From NCBI RefSeq assembly GCF_029955155.1, contig NZ_JAPNOZ010000011.1, forward strand, positions 434,001 to 498,000: 64,000 nucleotides of DNA, read 5' to 3'. Numbering within the stretch: the first letter of the stretch is position 1; every line of letters starts with the position of its first letter. The notes beneath the pieces were generated by a model that ran no database searches, had not been told where the DNA came from, and saw nothing but the letters and a program-made list of their open reading frames with translations. The stretch comes from Psychrobacillus sp. NEAU-3TGS. GTDB taxonomy: Bacteria > Bacillota > Bacilli > Bacillales_A > Planococcaceae. Both the position numbers and the translations under genes were made by a program. Positions 55,505 to 64,000 of this stretch are shown in pieces.

Positions 55505-56791
55505 TTATCGTACCTCGTCAATGGATTTCACTACTGTGTGAGCAATTGGTTTCCATTCAACTTTCTTAAAAAGTGCAACGATAGAAATTGGAATATACGT
55601 AAACATAAAGAATGGAAAAGTGAAGGTATAAGCAATTTTTTTCCATGCTGAACAATGAATCTTTTTCCATTCCGTCACAGTTGTAATGAATCCAAGTGTA
55701 AACAGTATTCCATAATACCAACCAAAGGAGTTTAAGAAAACCTTGGTAGTAGTATGGATAATCTCTTTTCCGTCAAACACCCCCAGTATACCAGCTAAGT
55801 AAAATGATCCATTCACCATCATACTGACACTGGATATGAGCATGGCAGGCATAATCGTCATCGTCATATCAAAGCAAGAAAATTTGTTAAGTCTTCCTAG
55901 AAACATATTTCGTATCAGACCACTTCCATATTTAGCAAAGACTTGGTAAAACCCTTTTGCCCACCGTAATCTCTGATGCCAAGACTGTTCAAAAGTGACT
56001 GGTTGCTCATCATAGAACATGGCGTTTCTACAGTATCCAAACTTTTCCCCTTTAATAATCTGAGAAACAGAAAACTCAATGTCTTCTGTAAGAAGATGGT
56101 GAATCCATCCTCCATTTTCTTTGATCAAATTTGCATGTACTAGAAATCCAGTTCCAGAAACTGCACAACTAGAGTTAAGAACCATCCTTGGGAGATTGAG
56201 ATATTCAGCTTCATGTAGGAACCAAAGTGCATATCCTGCAGAAATCCAATTTTGGTCATAGTTTTTAGAGTTTCTATAGCTGGTAATTACTCTATATCCT
56301 TTATTGAAAGTTTTGTTCATCTCTTTTATATAGTTCTCATCTAGGAGATTGTCTGCATCAAACACAAAATATCCTTTATATTCTTTGGCTGAATATTCGC
56401 TTTCGATGACTTTGATCATATAGTCAAGAGCATACCCCTTTCCAACATGAACCTTATTGAAGCGTTCTCTAACGATTGCCCCGGCTCTTTCTGCAACTTT
56501 GGCTGTGTTGTCAGTACAGTTGTCTGCTACAACAAAAATATCAATCAAATCCATAGGGTATTTCTGGTTCTTTATGCTTTTGATCAATTGTCCAATAACG
56601 AGTTCTTCATTTCGAGCTGCGATGATTACCGCATATTTGTTAGGATGATTATTCTCTAACATAGGTTTTTTATTTTTTTTAGTCTTAAATGCAACAAACA
56701 TGTATACAATCTGATAGGAATACATTAATGCAAATAATAGAAACATAAACAAATTAAAATCATTAATAAAATTTAAGAGCTGCGATCCCAA
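55505..56791 (-). CDS. membrane glycosyltransferase, GT2 family (processive type)
   Basis: 428 residues. One N-terminal TM helix, catalytic domain with VIIAARNEE, FDADN (DxD-like), TED and QRLRWAKG (Q-x-x-RW), then three or four C-terminal TM helices. The D, DxD, TED, QxxRW set defines HasA/IcaA/BcsA-like polysaccharide synthases. No PilZ domain is visible. TTG start preceded by GGGGGGAT. Stands alone with a 620-bp gap upstream. The polymer is unknown. Confidence 0.88.
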   Translation of the reverse strand: MGSQLLNFINDFNLFMFLLFALMYSYQIVYMFVAFKTKKNKKPMLENNHPNKYAVIIAARNEELVIGQLIKSIKNQKYPMDLIDIFVVADNCTDNTAKVAERAGAIVRERFNKVHVGKGYALDYMIKVIESEYSAKEYKGYFVFDADNLLDENYIKEMNKTFNKGYRVITSYRNSKNYDQNWISAGYALWFLHEAEYLNLPRMVLNSSCAVSGTGFLVHANLIKENGGWIHHLLTEDIEFSVSQIIKGEKFGYCRNAMFYDEQPVTFEQSWHQRLRWAKGFYQVFAKYGSGLIRNMFLGRLNKFSCFDMTMTIMPAMLISSVSMMVNGSFYLAGILGVFDGKEIIHTTTKVFLNSFGWYYGILFTLGFITTVTEWKKIHCSAWKKIAYTFTFPFFMFTYIPISIVALFKKVEWKPIAHTVVKSIDEVR

Positions 56792-57339
56792 AAGCCGATC
56801 CCCCCAATGGTGTTGTCATTTTATTTTTAACTTTTTTCGGCTTCTTTCCGTAAATTTATGCATATTCAAAAGGCGTCAATCTTATTTGACTACCCTTTAA
56901 AAAATAAGTATATTACATCAATTTACATATCGAATGAAGACTATGTTAAGTCTTCGTAAACTTTTAGTATTTTTTTGTTAAATCCCCGATTCTAAAATTG
57001 ATGTTACTGTAAAATCTAGAAGCTAATATGATATACCCGACTACTTCATTTTATAAACAATTTGCAGAACGTTCAGTATATAGTTTATGGGTAGAATACA
57101 TTATTCTCGAAACAGTTCACGCTCTAAGGGATAACGAAAGATATTAATGACAGTGTTATCATAAAAAGCAAAAACTAGTCATTGTCCTCCCATTCAATTT
57201 GCATTTGCTTGAAGAAGAACCTGGGGATGTGTCAAGTAGATTAGTTAATGAAGAGGCAGCAATGTTATGAGGCGTTGGATAGCGAAGGAGAATTATTGTA
57301 TGCAGGAAGGAACGAAGCATTATAGTACATTGTTAAAAG
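56792..57339. other. AT-rich intergenic region without a recognised gene
   Basis: Neither strand shows a gene with a ribosome site and recognisable product. The 150 nt before the glycosyltransferase start could be a leader or promoter region, but no riboswitch consensus (for example the c-di-GMP aptamer) was identified. Confidence 0.5.
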
Positions 57340-57381
57340 AAAAAAGGTATCCGAGAGTTTATTAAAATCTCTCTGAATACC
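57340..57381 (-). terminator. intrinsic terminator after the VWA gene
   Basis: GGTATCCGAGAG (57346-57357) pairs imperfectly with CTCTCTGAATACC (57369-57381); the minus strand continues in T-rich sequence. Confidence 0.75.
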
Positions 57382-57411
57382 ATTTCTCACTAGGAAAACC
57401 TAAGTATGCGA

Positions 57412-58080
57412 TTATTTCAGTACCCTTTTTTCCCTAGCCTCCTTCAGCCACATCGGGAACTCATTTAGCAATTCATTATACAGATCATCATCAGACATTT
57501 TTTCTACTTCTAAAATGTGAAAGAAATTTGCATTATCAATAAAACGACCTTCCATTGCATCCAATTTTTTTAATACGTCAAAATTAGAATCCCCCACTCC
57601 GATGAATTGCCAGAATATCGGTTTGTCTGATGATTGCACGATTGGCTTTTTTATCCCTGGCTTACATCCTCCATCATTGATAAATACAAGGAATACTGGA
57701 TCCTCACTTGAATCTTCTCTGATATATTTTTGAATGACGTCCTCCATAACTTTTGGCTCATCGTTTCTGCCGAATTTATGCACTGATTCATTGTTTAATA
57801 TATATTGATCGACATATCCTTCAAAGTTCTTTTCCGTTGCTGCCGGAAGACGTGAAAATTCGTTGTCATACACCCAAACGTCTAATGCACCGTCATCATC
57901 GAATTGACTTGCTACCGCTAGTACACGTTCTACCACCTTTTGTACTTCCCCACTTTTATACAAGCTTCTCATCGAGCCTGATATATCTAAAACCAAGCCA
58001 ACTCTCGCCTTTTCATTCGCTAGCTTTTTCTTTTCAAGAATAATGCCTACTCTCTCTTTCCTTAATGATATAGATGACAT
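57412..58080 (-). CDS. VWA-domain protein (TerF/TerY-like)
   Basis: 222 residues, essentially one von Willebrand A domain: MIDAS motif DISGSM (about 31-36), a Thr/Asp-containing second loop, and INDGG (about 134). The segment PIFWQFIGVGDSNFDVLKKLD resembles VWA proteins of tellurite-resistance gene clusters. No ter neighbours here. ATG with GGAGG 10 nt upstream. Monocistronic. Confidence 0.83.
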   Translation of the reverse strand: MSSISLRKERVGIILEKKKLANEKARVGLVLDISGSMRSLYKSGEVQKVVERVLAVASQFDDDGALDVWVYDNEFSRLPAATEKNFEGYVDQYILNNESVHKFGRNDEPKVMEDVIQKYIREDSSEDPVFLVFINDGGCKPGIKKPIVQSSDKPIFWQFIGVGDSNFDVLKKLDAMEGRFIDNANFFHILEVEKMSDDDLYNELLNEFPMWLKEAREKRVLK

Positions 58081-58248
58081 GTTAAATTTCCTCCTTCTAT
58101 TTTTCTTAAAACAAATGTTTACATGGGCTTATTCCTTTTGCAATTATTATGAATATTACATCTATTAATCTTGTTTTAGTTTATCATAATATGAACTAGA
58201 GAACTGTTTGGAATACTCGTAATTCATTTTATTGATTACCTGTCGAAA

Positions 58249-58284
58249 TAAAAAAATTCCTGAAATCTATTTAGATCTCAGGAA
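58249..58284 (-). terminator. intrinsic terminator after nrnB
   Basis: TTCCTGAaATCT (58257-58268) pairs with AGATcTCAGGAA (58273-58284); T-run follows on the minus strand. Confidence 0.85.
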
Positions 58285-58333
58285 TAAATTAAATATTTTC
58301 TAGTTCAATTAAGTGGATGGATAGTAACATGTA

Positions 58334-59518
58334 TTAATACTTATCATGTTTTACTTCATTCATTAAATACTCGACAAACTGGTCATCTCTAACTAACCAC
58401 GCTTCATAATTTCGTTTAAGAAATTGCTCGCTTTCTTCAAAACTGGTAAAGATTTGTTCCATTAAGGTTTTATTTTTTTCAATCAACCAGTGCTGCTCAT
58501 TCGCTTGATATAGAAGAAAAATATCCTCCCTTCTATTTTTGTAAAGCGAACCAAACGAAGAATGCTTCAAATTATAACGGTTTCTTTTCGCGTCTTCTTG
58601 CATCGGCTCTAAATGGAAGGTGTCTAAGACAAACTGCTTATATGCTTCATCTGTTAATGAACAACCGGATGCTTTCTGATGTCCGCCACCACCAAAATAC
58701 CCTGCAATTTCAGATACATCTATATGATCATGAATCGTTCGCAACGATATTCGTTTTCCTCCCATATTTAATATAGCGATATAATCGACATGAGGATATT
58801 CTTTCCCTAGTTCATTGCCTAGCTCGGAATGATAGGATTCTGCATAAACAATACCAGCAATATAATCTCCAGCGTTTGACTGTACGATTTCCCTTTTTTT
58901 CCGTCGAATATAACGTTCTATTTTATCCTCTTCCATGTCCAACATTTTCTTTTCAAATTCATCAAAATCAAAATGCTCACTTGTAAGAAGTCGGTCGATC
59001 ATTTTTTCTTCAAAATCTTCAATAGATACTAAATAGAAGAGTGAATTTAGTGAATGAGCTTGATGATTTTCATTCTTTTCCCACTCCCAGGTATCATACT
59101 GTCGAACTAACTCTACAAATTCAGTAATAGCATCCTTTTCTTCCAAGAAGTTATGCTCAACGAGATATTGATAAAATAAGGACGTAGCTGAAGTAAGTTT
59201 GCCTTCCTCATCCTCCACTAACACAAAGCCCCACTCATACTCATTAAAATGTATAGCCGTTTTGTGATGATCAATTAATTGGACTTTCCCTTTCTTTTGA
59301 TAAAACTCATGAAGCTTTTTTTCATTATCTTGATTGGGAGATAAATCAGTAATAAATAAAAACGTTTCTGGATGATCATTTTCTAAAAAAAATTCAATTT
59401 CCCGATTAAGCGACCCTATCGAATTATATCGCACCCACATTTGCTTACCAAAAGCAAGTTTGGCTAAAATACCACATCCGACACCATCCAAATCATTATG
59501 GGACAATAATTTATACAT
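58334..59518 (-). CDS. nrnB: DHH-DHHA1 nanoRNase/oligoribonuclease NrnB
   Basis: 394 residues. DHH motifs SHNDLDGVGC (6-15), TDLSPN, LIDHHKTA and DTWEW; DHHA1 GGGGHQKASG. The length and motif order match B. subtilis NrnB (YngD), which degrades short RNA oligomers. ATG 59518 (MYKLLSHND) has GGAGG 8 nt upstream inside the longer frame. In B. subtilis this gene neighbours the yng catabolic genes; here it is 17 kb away. Confidence 0.9.
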   Translation of the reverse strand: MYKLLSHNDLDGVGCGILAKLAFGKQMWVRYNSIGSLNREIEFFLENDHPETFLFITDLSPNQDNEKKLHEFYQKKGKVQLIDHHKTAIHFNEYEWGFVLVEDEEGKLTSATSLFYQYLVEHNFLEEKDAITEFVELVRQYDTWEWEKNENHQAHSLNSLFYLVSIEDFEEKMIDRLLTSEHFDFDEFEKKMLDMEEDKIERYIRRKKREIVQSNAGDYIAGIVYAESYHSELGNELGKEYPHVDYIAILNMGGKRISLRTIHDHIDVSEIAGYFGGGGHQKASGCSLTDEAYKQFVLDTFHLEPMQEDAKRNRYNLKHSSFGSLYKNRREDIFLLYQANEQHWLIEKNKTLMEQIFTSFEESEQFLKRNYEAWLVRDDQFVEYLMNEVKHDKY

Positions 59519-59569
59519 CCTCTTCACCTCCATTGTAGTATGGTTTTTCCATCATTAATTTATAATAAG

Positions 59570-59610
59570 AAAAAGGAATCCTCATGTATTGATAACATGC
59601 AGATTCCCTT
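59570..59610 (-). terminator. intrinsic terminator after the DMT transporter
   Basis: AAGGAATC-CATGT pairs with ACATG-GATTCCCTT around a short loop; CCTTTTTCTTATTAT follows on the minus strand. Confidence 0.8.
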
Positions 59611-59722
59611 ATATCTTAACTAACTTAATAGCTTACACAAGCTTTTAACTAACTAGCTCAAACTGAGGCAGCCTCAATGTATATTGAGCACTTACGATTA
59701 CTTTTTTGTTCTAATCATTTCT

Positions 59723-60667
59723 TTACTTTTTTAGGTTTCCTGATACGAGGATAGAACCTAAAAGTACGATGATCGCTCCTAAGACAAATTGAAAATTAAC
59801 TGGGGTACCAATAAACACAATCTCGGTTACAATCGCCCAAAATACATACGTATTGTTCAGTGATTGCCCTCTAGCAGCACCGATTAAATTAATGGAGGAA
59901 TAGTATAAGGAATAATTAGCAGTTCCTAAAAAACCGGCTATAACAATAATCCATAAGATATTAGATGTCGCTGCTTCAAATACTAAAGGATAACCATGAA
60001 TAAACGGTATTATTATTATCCCATAACTAAGAGCAGAAGTTATTTGCCTTATATTAATTGCATATAGCGGAATGACATCTCTACCTCTCATTCCCCAAGC
60101 ACCGATTACTCCTTCAATTCCCCAAAATATGGCTGCCCCTAATGCAAACAAAATTCCAATGATAAAGTTACTTTCAGCGTCAAACTTGGTTGGCACATAA
60201 GCTAATACAATAACCCCTACGATACTTAAAGCAACACCAAACCAGGTTCTTTTGATCATTTTTTCCTTCAAAAAAAAGAAGGCAAGCACTGCCCCTATTC
60301 CCGGAAATATAGAAGCAATACTCGCTGCATAAGTTACTCCGGCATATTGAATACCAAGAAAATAAAAACTCATCGCCAAAGGCCCACCAGATAGTGCTCC
60401 TAATACTAAAATCGCTCCACTCTTTGTTTTAAATAGCTTTAAGACATTTATAAATTCGCCCTTTACAATCATAAGTAAAGAGATCCACAGTGAGGAGAAA
60501 AAATCATGCATGAATGCGGCAATAATGGGAGCAAGTAAAACTTCTTCTTTAAATGGTGTACTAGCTATGATAAAACCAATGATTACTGAATCTACTCCCC
60601 ATGCAATAGCGGAAGTGGCACCTAAGCCTATACCCTTCCTAACTTCTTTGACACTTTTATTAGTCAT
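59723..60667 (-). CDS. DMT-superfamily (EamA) transporter
   Basis: 314 residues with ten TM helices in two EamA halves; FPGIGAVLAFFFLKEKMIKRTW and LGAIIVLLGSILV are characteristic helix ends. Likely a metabolite exporter; substrate unassigned. ATG with AAGGTG 8 nt upstream. Monocistronic. Confidence 0.87.
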   Translation of the reverse strand: MTNKSVKEVRKGIGLGATSAIAWGVDSVIIGFIIASTPFKEEVLLAPIIAAFMHDFFSSLWISLLMIVKGEFINVLKLFKTKSGAILVLGALSGGPLAMSFYFLGIQYAGVTYAASIASIFPGIGAVLAFFFLKEKMIKRTWFGVALSIVGVIVLAYVPTKFDAESNFIIGILFALGAAIFWGIEGVIGAWGMRGRDVIPLYAINIRQITSALSYGIIIIPFIHGYPLVFEAATSNILWIIVIAGFLGTANYSLYYSSINLIGAARGQSLNNTYVFWAIVTEIVFIGTPVNFQFVLGAIIVLLGSILVSGNLKK

Positions 60668-60990
60668 TTATCTCACCTTTTTATGAATATCTGTTTTTTA
60701 AAATGTTGCTAACGAGGAAAGATGAAATAATGTGAGCAGTCATCCATGCCCAATAGAAATACATAATTTGTACCGTCTTATAATTACAATTTATTTTTAA
60801 TTTGCCTTTCTTGTGTAGAGATTATACGTCCAAACAAAATAGAATTAAATACACGCTCCCTCAATTTCCTTTTTCTCCTGACAGTTGAACAATGAAAGTA
60901 AATTTTCTTATTCATATTCATAATTAGAGATTGTACATAAAGGTAATTAAAATAGGGGCGAAACAGTTTATCTAATGCATTTTTCCAAAT

Positions 60991-61021
60991 AAAAAAAGCT
61001 AAGAGAATTTCTCTTAGCTTA
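60991..61021 (-). terminator. intrinsic terminator after the LysR gene
   Basis: A perfect 12-bp stem AAGCTAAGAGAA/TTCTCTTAGCTT (60997-61021) followed on the minus strand by T7. Confidence 0.9.
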
Positions 61022-61068
61022 ATCAAATGTTAGATTGATATCAATCACATTCTTCTAGTATTCTAAAA

Positions 61069-61968
61069 CTATTTCTCGGAAATAAAGTATCTTTCCATAA
61101 AACGCAAAAAAGCCTTAGCGCACGGTGAAAGATAGCGCCCTTCCACATAAAATACAGAAACCACACGGGATAGTGGCGGATCCAATTGTAAAATAGATAT
61201 AGTAGGACCTGGAGACTCCGCCATTAAACGTGGAAGCACTGAAACACCTAGCCCCTCTGCTACGAGAGTCCGCGGTGAGGCACACTCGTAGGTGATAAGT
61301 GGCTCGAATCCTTCCCTATTGCATGTCATGAGAAGTTGAGAACGAATTCCGGACCCCTCCTTAAAAGATACGAATGATTCATCTCTAAGCTCTCTGATAG
61401 AAATTGTTTTTCGCTTCTCCGATGAATGTCCTTGGGCGACGACCAGCACTAGTTCATCTTTATATAGTGGTTTTGAGTAAAGTCCCTTTGGTGGAATTAG
61501 CTCTGTATTTGAGTGAATAGCTTCCGAATGAGCCAGTGCAAGATCTAGTTCTCCCTTTTTAAGAGCATCCAACAATGGTTCAGTTGTATTCTCCCTTATA
61601 AACACTTTTATCCCGGGATGCTCCTTACTAAATGCCGTCAGTAAGCTTGGTAACCTAGTTTGTACTAAGGATTCTAATGCTCCTACCATAATTTTGCCCT
61701 GCGGGAAGTTTATAAATCCTTTAACAGAGTCCTTCGCCATTTGCGCCTCAGCTAGGGTCTTTTCAGCACCTATAAAGAATTGCTCTCCGGCCTCCGTCAG
61801 AGTTACGCCTCTTCCTGTTCGTTTAAAGAGCTTAATGCCGAGTTCTTGTTCTAATTTTCTTATCTGCTGAGAAAGCGCTGGTTGAGCTATTCTTAGCCGT
61901 TCTGCTGCTTTAGTAAAATTTTTTAGCCTTGCCACTTCAACAAAGTAAGCTAACTGTCTAAGCTCCAT
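61069..61968 (-). CDS. LysR-family transcriptional regulator
   Basis: 299 residues. HTH MELRQLAYFVEVARLKNFTKAAERLRIAQPALSQQIRKLE, then a periplasmic-binding-like effector domain. The sequence is of the CatR/CynR/CbbR-like group by appearance. ATG 61968 is the conserved family start; AGGTGG lies 11 nt upstream. Divergent from the thioesterase-MFS unit, which it probably regulates. Confidence 0.92.
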   Translation of the reverse strand: MELRQLAYFVEVARLKNFTKAAERLRIAQPALSQQIRKLEQELGIKLFKRTGRGVTLTEAGEQFFIGAEKTLAEAQMAKDSVKGFINFPQGKIMVGALESLVQTRLPSLLTAFSKEHPGIKVFIRENTTEPLLDALKKGELDLALAHSEAIHSNTELIPPKGLYSKPLYKDELVLVVAQGHSSEKRKTISIRELRDESFVSFKEGSGIRSQLLMTCNREGFEPLITYECASPRTLVAEGLGVSVLPRLMAESPGPTISILQLDPPLSRVVSVFYVEGRYLSPCAKAFLRFMERYFISEK

Positions 61969-61996
61969 AGATTCAACGACCACCTATTTTCATGAT

Positions 61997-62011
61997 ATAA
62001 GTAAATCTTAT
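61997..62011. promoter_or_regulatory. candidate LysR box (T-N11-A)
   Basis: ATAAG-TAAAT-CTTAT is a perfect 5-5-5 inverted repeat containing T-N11-A, located in the divergent LysR/thioesterase gap. A TATAAT -10-like element follows near 62055. Confidence 0.6.
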
Positions 62012-62121
62012 GAGTACGATAACATAAATATCTTTTTCTTATCAATTACACAGGGCTATAATTTAATCAAGAAAGAGCAAAGCAAGGGAAATTTCACTAT
62101 TTTAATTTAGGAGGTTTTTAT

Positions 62122-62610
62122 ATGGAGGAGAATGTAACGAAAGCAATTCAAGATGATTACCCAGATGATTTTGCATGGTGTTATGGTTGTGGTCGTTTAA
62201 ATGAAAATGGTTACCATCTTCGAACAGGGTGGATTGGGGAAAAAACGATAACAATTTATACACCACGTCCTGAGCATTCAGGAGGAATTCCTGGCTTCAT
62301 TTATGGTGGTTTACTAGCATCGTTAATCGATTGTCATGGAACTGGGTCAGCATCTATGTATCTGCACCGAAAGAATGGTCATGAAATTGGAGATGGGGTT
62401 AATCCTCCTAGATTTGTGACTGGCTCACTAAAAGTGGATTTCAAACATCCTACTCCTTTTGGAGAACCATTAAAAGCAATTGGTACAGTAGAAGAAATTC
62501 ATCCTAAAAAATATAAAGTCTACACGGATGTATTTGCAGGAGACAACCTTGTCGTTACCGGTGAAGTAGTAGCTGTATTAATGCCAAAGACATTCAGGCA
62601 GGAAGCGTAA
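62122..62610 (+). CDS. PaaI-type hotdog thioesterase
   Basis: 162 residues: FAWCYGCGRLNENGYHLR, then HSGGIPGFIYGGLLASLIDCHGTGSA, the thioesterase active-site helix with G-G and Asp/Gly residues, and FKHPTPFGEPL. Probable acyl-CoA thioesterase. ATG with GGAGG upstream. Followed by an MFS transporter after 149 nt. Confidence 0.87.
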   Translation: MEENVTKAIQDDYPDDFAWCYGCGRLNENGYHLRTGWIGEKTITIYTPRPEHSGGIPGFIYGGLLASLIDCHGTGSASMYLHRKNGHEIGDGVNPPRFVTGSLKVDFKHPTPFGEPLKAIGTVEEIHPKKYKVYTDVFAGDNLVVTGEVVAVLMPKTFRQEA

Positions 62611-62759
62611 TAAAAGTTATTCTGCGTTGTATTTTAGATGCTCTTAATACAAAAAGAGTTGGTTTTAAAGAGTGTCACCTATTAGTAGTAAGTATTTAAT
62701 TCTAATTCCGAATACGTTTTTAGTGGGAAGTTAAGTGCCATAGAAAGAGGGTACATTCA

Positions 62760-64000
62760 ATGATTCAAAAGCTTCGAGGTATTTATTTCGGTTGGTATAT
62801 TATTATTGTAAGCATGATCATTACCATGTTAACGGTAGGACTTCGTTTAGGAATAGGCCCGTTTGTATTACCTATGATGGAAGATTTAAGCTTAACCCGA
62901 ACATTTATATCCATGATAATTTCTGTGAGTATGATTATGTATGGAGTTGGCATGCCTTTAGCGGGATATCTATGTGGAAAATTTAGTACTAAATTTGTTC
63001 TCCTGCTAGGGCTTGTAATCATAGAGTTATCAGTTTTGGGAACGGTGTTAACTAACAATGTCTGGATTTTTTTCTTCATGTATGGTGTGTTACTATCGTT
63101 CGGTCTTGCATTTACTAGTCCAGTAGCAGTAACTCCACTTATTAGTCGTTGGTTTGTTCGTCAAAGGGGCAAGGCTTTATTTTCCCTATCAACTGGCTCG
63201 ATGGCCGGCATAGCTATATTTAATCCATTGGCTACTTTTATGATCGAGGCTATTGGCTGGCGAAGCACCCTGTCTATTTTTGCTTTCATTTTTATCATAA
63301 TAATAGTTCCTGCTGCAGTTCTCATTTTTAAAGAAGATGTTCCAGAGGGTGCTGATTTAAATGAAGATTCTTCAAGCGCTAAGTCCTCTACTGATGAGAT
63401 AACACCTAAACTTACTTTAAGAGATGCTATTCGAACAAAAGCATATTGGCAAATTGTAGCGGGATTATTTGCTTGCGGGTTCAGTATGAACTTACTAGGC
63501 TCCCATGCAGTTCCAATGTTAATAGATCACCATTTTGAACCTTCTACTGCATCATTTGGAGTTGGAATGATTGGGCTTGTTGCTATATTTAGCACCCTGA
63601 TTTTAGCCTCCATAGCCGATCGTTTTTCTAAACGTAAGCTGCTATTTATTATTTATTTTATACGTGGTTTAGGTTTTTTAGGCTTGGTATTTTCACAAAA
63701 CACTTGGCAACTTTATTTAGTGGCAGCGTTGGGTGGATTAGTATGGTCTGGGAGTATTGCAATCTCCTCCGCTATTTTAGGAGAGCTTTTTGGCGTAAAA
63801 CTACTTGGCGTGCTTTATGGTTGGGCATATCTTGGGCATCAAATAGGAGGTGCAATTTCTTCATTTCTTGGCGGGTGGGGCTATGAGGTCTTTGGAACAC
63901 ATGTTTTTTCATTCGGTTTAGCGTCATTCACCTTAATAATTGCAGGCATTATATCATACCTAATCCCTGAAAAAACCAACCTGCAAAATATAAAAGAATA
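62760..64000 (+). CDS. MFS transporter (oxalate:formate antiporter-like), stop codon at window edge
   Basis: 413 complete codons to position 63998, then TA at 63999-64000, which is probably the first two bases of the stop. About 12 TM helices; RWFVRQRGKALFSLSTGSMAG and GAISSFLGGWGYE are typical of monocarboxylate/OFA-type MFS. ATG 62760 has AGAGGG 8 nt upstream. The pair thioesterase-MFS under LysR control suggests release and export or import of a carboxylic acid (inference). Confidence 0.85.
   Translation, partial: MIQKLRGIYFGWYIIIVSMIITMLTVGLRLGIGPFVLPMMEDLSLTRTFISMIISVSMIMYGVGMPLAGYLCGKFSTKFVLLLGLVIIELSVLGTVLTNNVWIFFFMYGVLLSFGLAFTSPVAVTPLISRWFVRQRGKALFSLSTGSMAGIAIFNPLATFMIEAIGWRSTLSIFAFIFIIIIVPAAVLIFKEDVPEGADLNEDSSSAKSSTDEITPKLTLRDAIRTKAYWQIVAGLFACGFSMNLLGSHAVPMLIDHHFEPSTASFGVGMIGLVAIFSTLILASIADRFSKRKLLFIIYFIRGLGFLGLVFSQNTWQLYLVAALGGLVWSGSIAISSAILGELFGVKLLGVLYGWAYLGHQIGGAISSFLGGWGYEVFGTHVFSFGLASFTLIIAGIISYLIPEKTNLQNIKE

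Noticed and set aside
56792-57000. Possible c-di-GMP riboswitch before the glycosyltransferase
   Set aside because: Expected conserved aptamer sequences were not found, and no terminator/antiterminator pair is evident.
60784-61026. 80-codon open frame on the minus strand downstream of the LysR gene
   Set aside because: No ribosome site and no recognisable family; it also runs through the LysR terminator hairpin.
62783-63079. 98-codon frame opposite the MFS gene
   Set aside because: It is antisense to a clear 413-codon membrane-protein gene that runs to the window edge.

Overview
The window is AT-rich, densely packed and typical of a low-GC Gram-positive endospore-former of the Bacillales. 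Strong GGAGG ribosome sites, frequent TTG/GTG starts, a SLAP-domain protein, a DUF1540 protein, NrnB (YngD) and a leucine-type yng cluster point to Bacillaceae/Planococcaceae (Psychrobacillus/Lysinibacillus-like). That placement is inference from gene content. No rRNA, tRNA, phage, IS transposase or CRISPR array was seen.

Layout. 0.2-9 kb: ring-cleaving dioxygenase, ornithine cyclodeaminase-like enzyme, MHS-type transporter with a divergent XRE-cupin regulator, a CaiB/BaiF CoA-transferase plus a frameshifted acyl-CoA ligase, and a membrane phospholipase-D-like protein. 9-14.7 kb: a Fur-controlled siderophore ABC importer with two tandem esterases. 15-26.9 kb: small housekeeping and stress genes (GNATs, NUDIX, YbaK, DUF1540, SLAP), a frameshifted PhnD-like lipoprotein followed directly by a dCache-GGDEF-EAL protein, a PLA2-like mini-protein, a GGDEF protein, an RNA-polymerase-alpha-CTD-like protein with no standard start codon, a glutathionyl-hydroquinone reductase-like protein and a frameshifted PepSY membrane protein. 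27-31.6 kb: a Pnkp-Hen1 RNA-repair pair and a DUF421 protein. 31.9-42.8 kb: a branched-chain acyl-CoA catabolic operon (acyl-CoA ligase, biotin-dependent carboxylase, HMG-CoA lyase, two hydratases, MaoC protein, GntP permease) behind a clear sigma-54 promoter, with a frameshifted PAS-AAA-Fis activator upstream. 43.7-49.4 kb: DUF1456 protein, a frameshifted YkuD L,D-transpeptidase and pstSCAB-phoU with a Pho box. 50.2-64 kb: a large protein with two apparent class I isoprenoid-synthase domains, a TetR/LLM pair divergent from an SDR, a membrane glycosyltransferase, a VWA protein, NrnB, a DMT exporter, and a LysR regulator divergent from a thioesterase and an MFS transporter whose stop codon lies at the window edge.

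Two repeat systems stand out. Three 490-634 bp intergenic elements (14.8, 42.95 and 49.5 kb) share terminal inverted repeats and consist of two GC-rich modules in inverted orientation. Separately, five intergenic arrays carry a GTTG-type core every 21 bp, i.e. every two helical turns. The window also contains five genes that become full length after a single one-base correction. That is either several recent decays or uncorrected sequencing indels, and it should be settled before pseudogene biology is inferred.

Start codons were re-chosen wherever a Shine-Dalgarno sequence sits inside the longest open frame. Family assignments rest on motif recognition by eye, without database searches.
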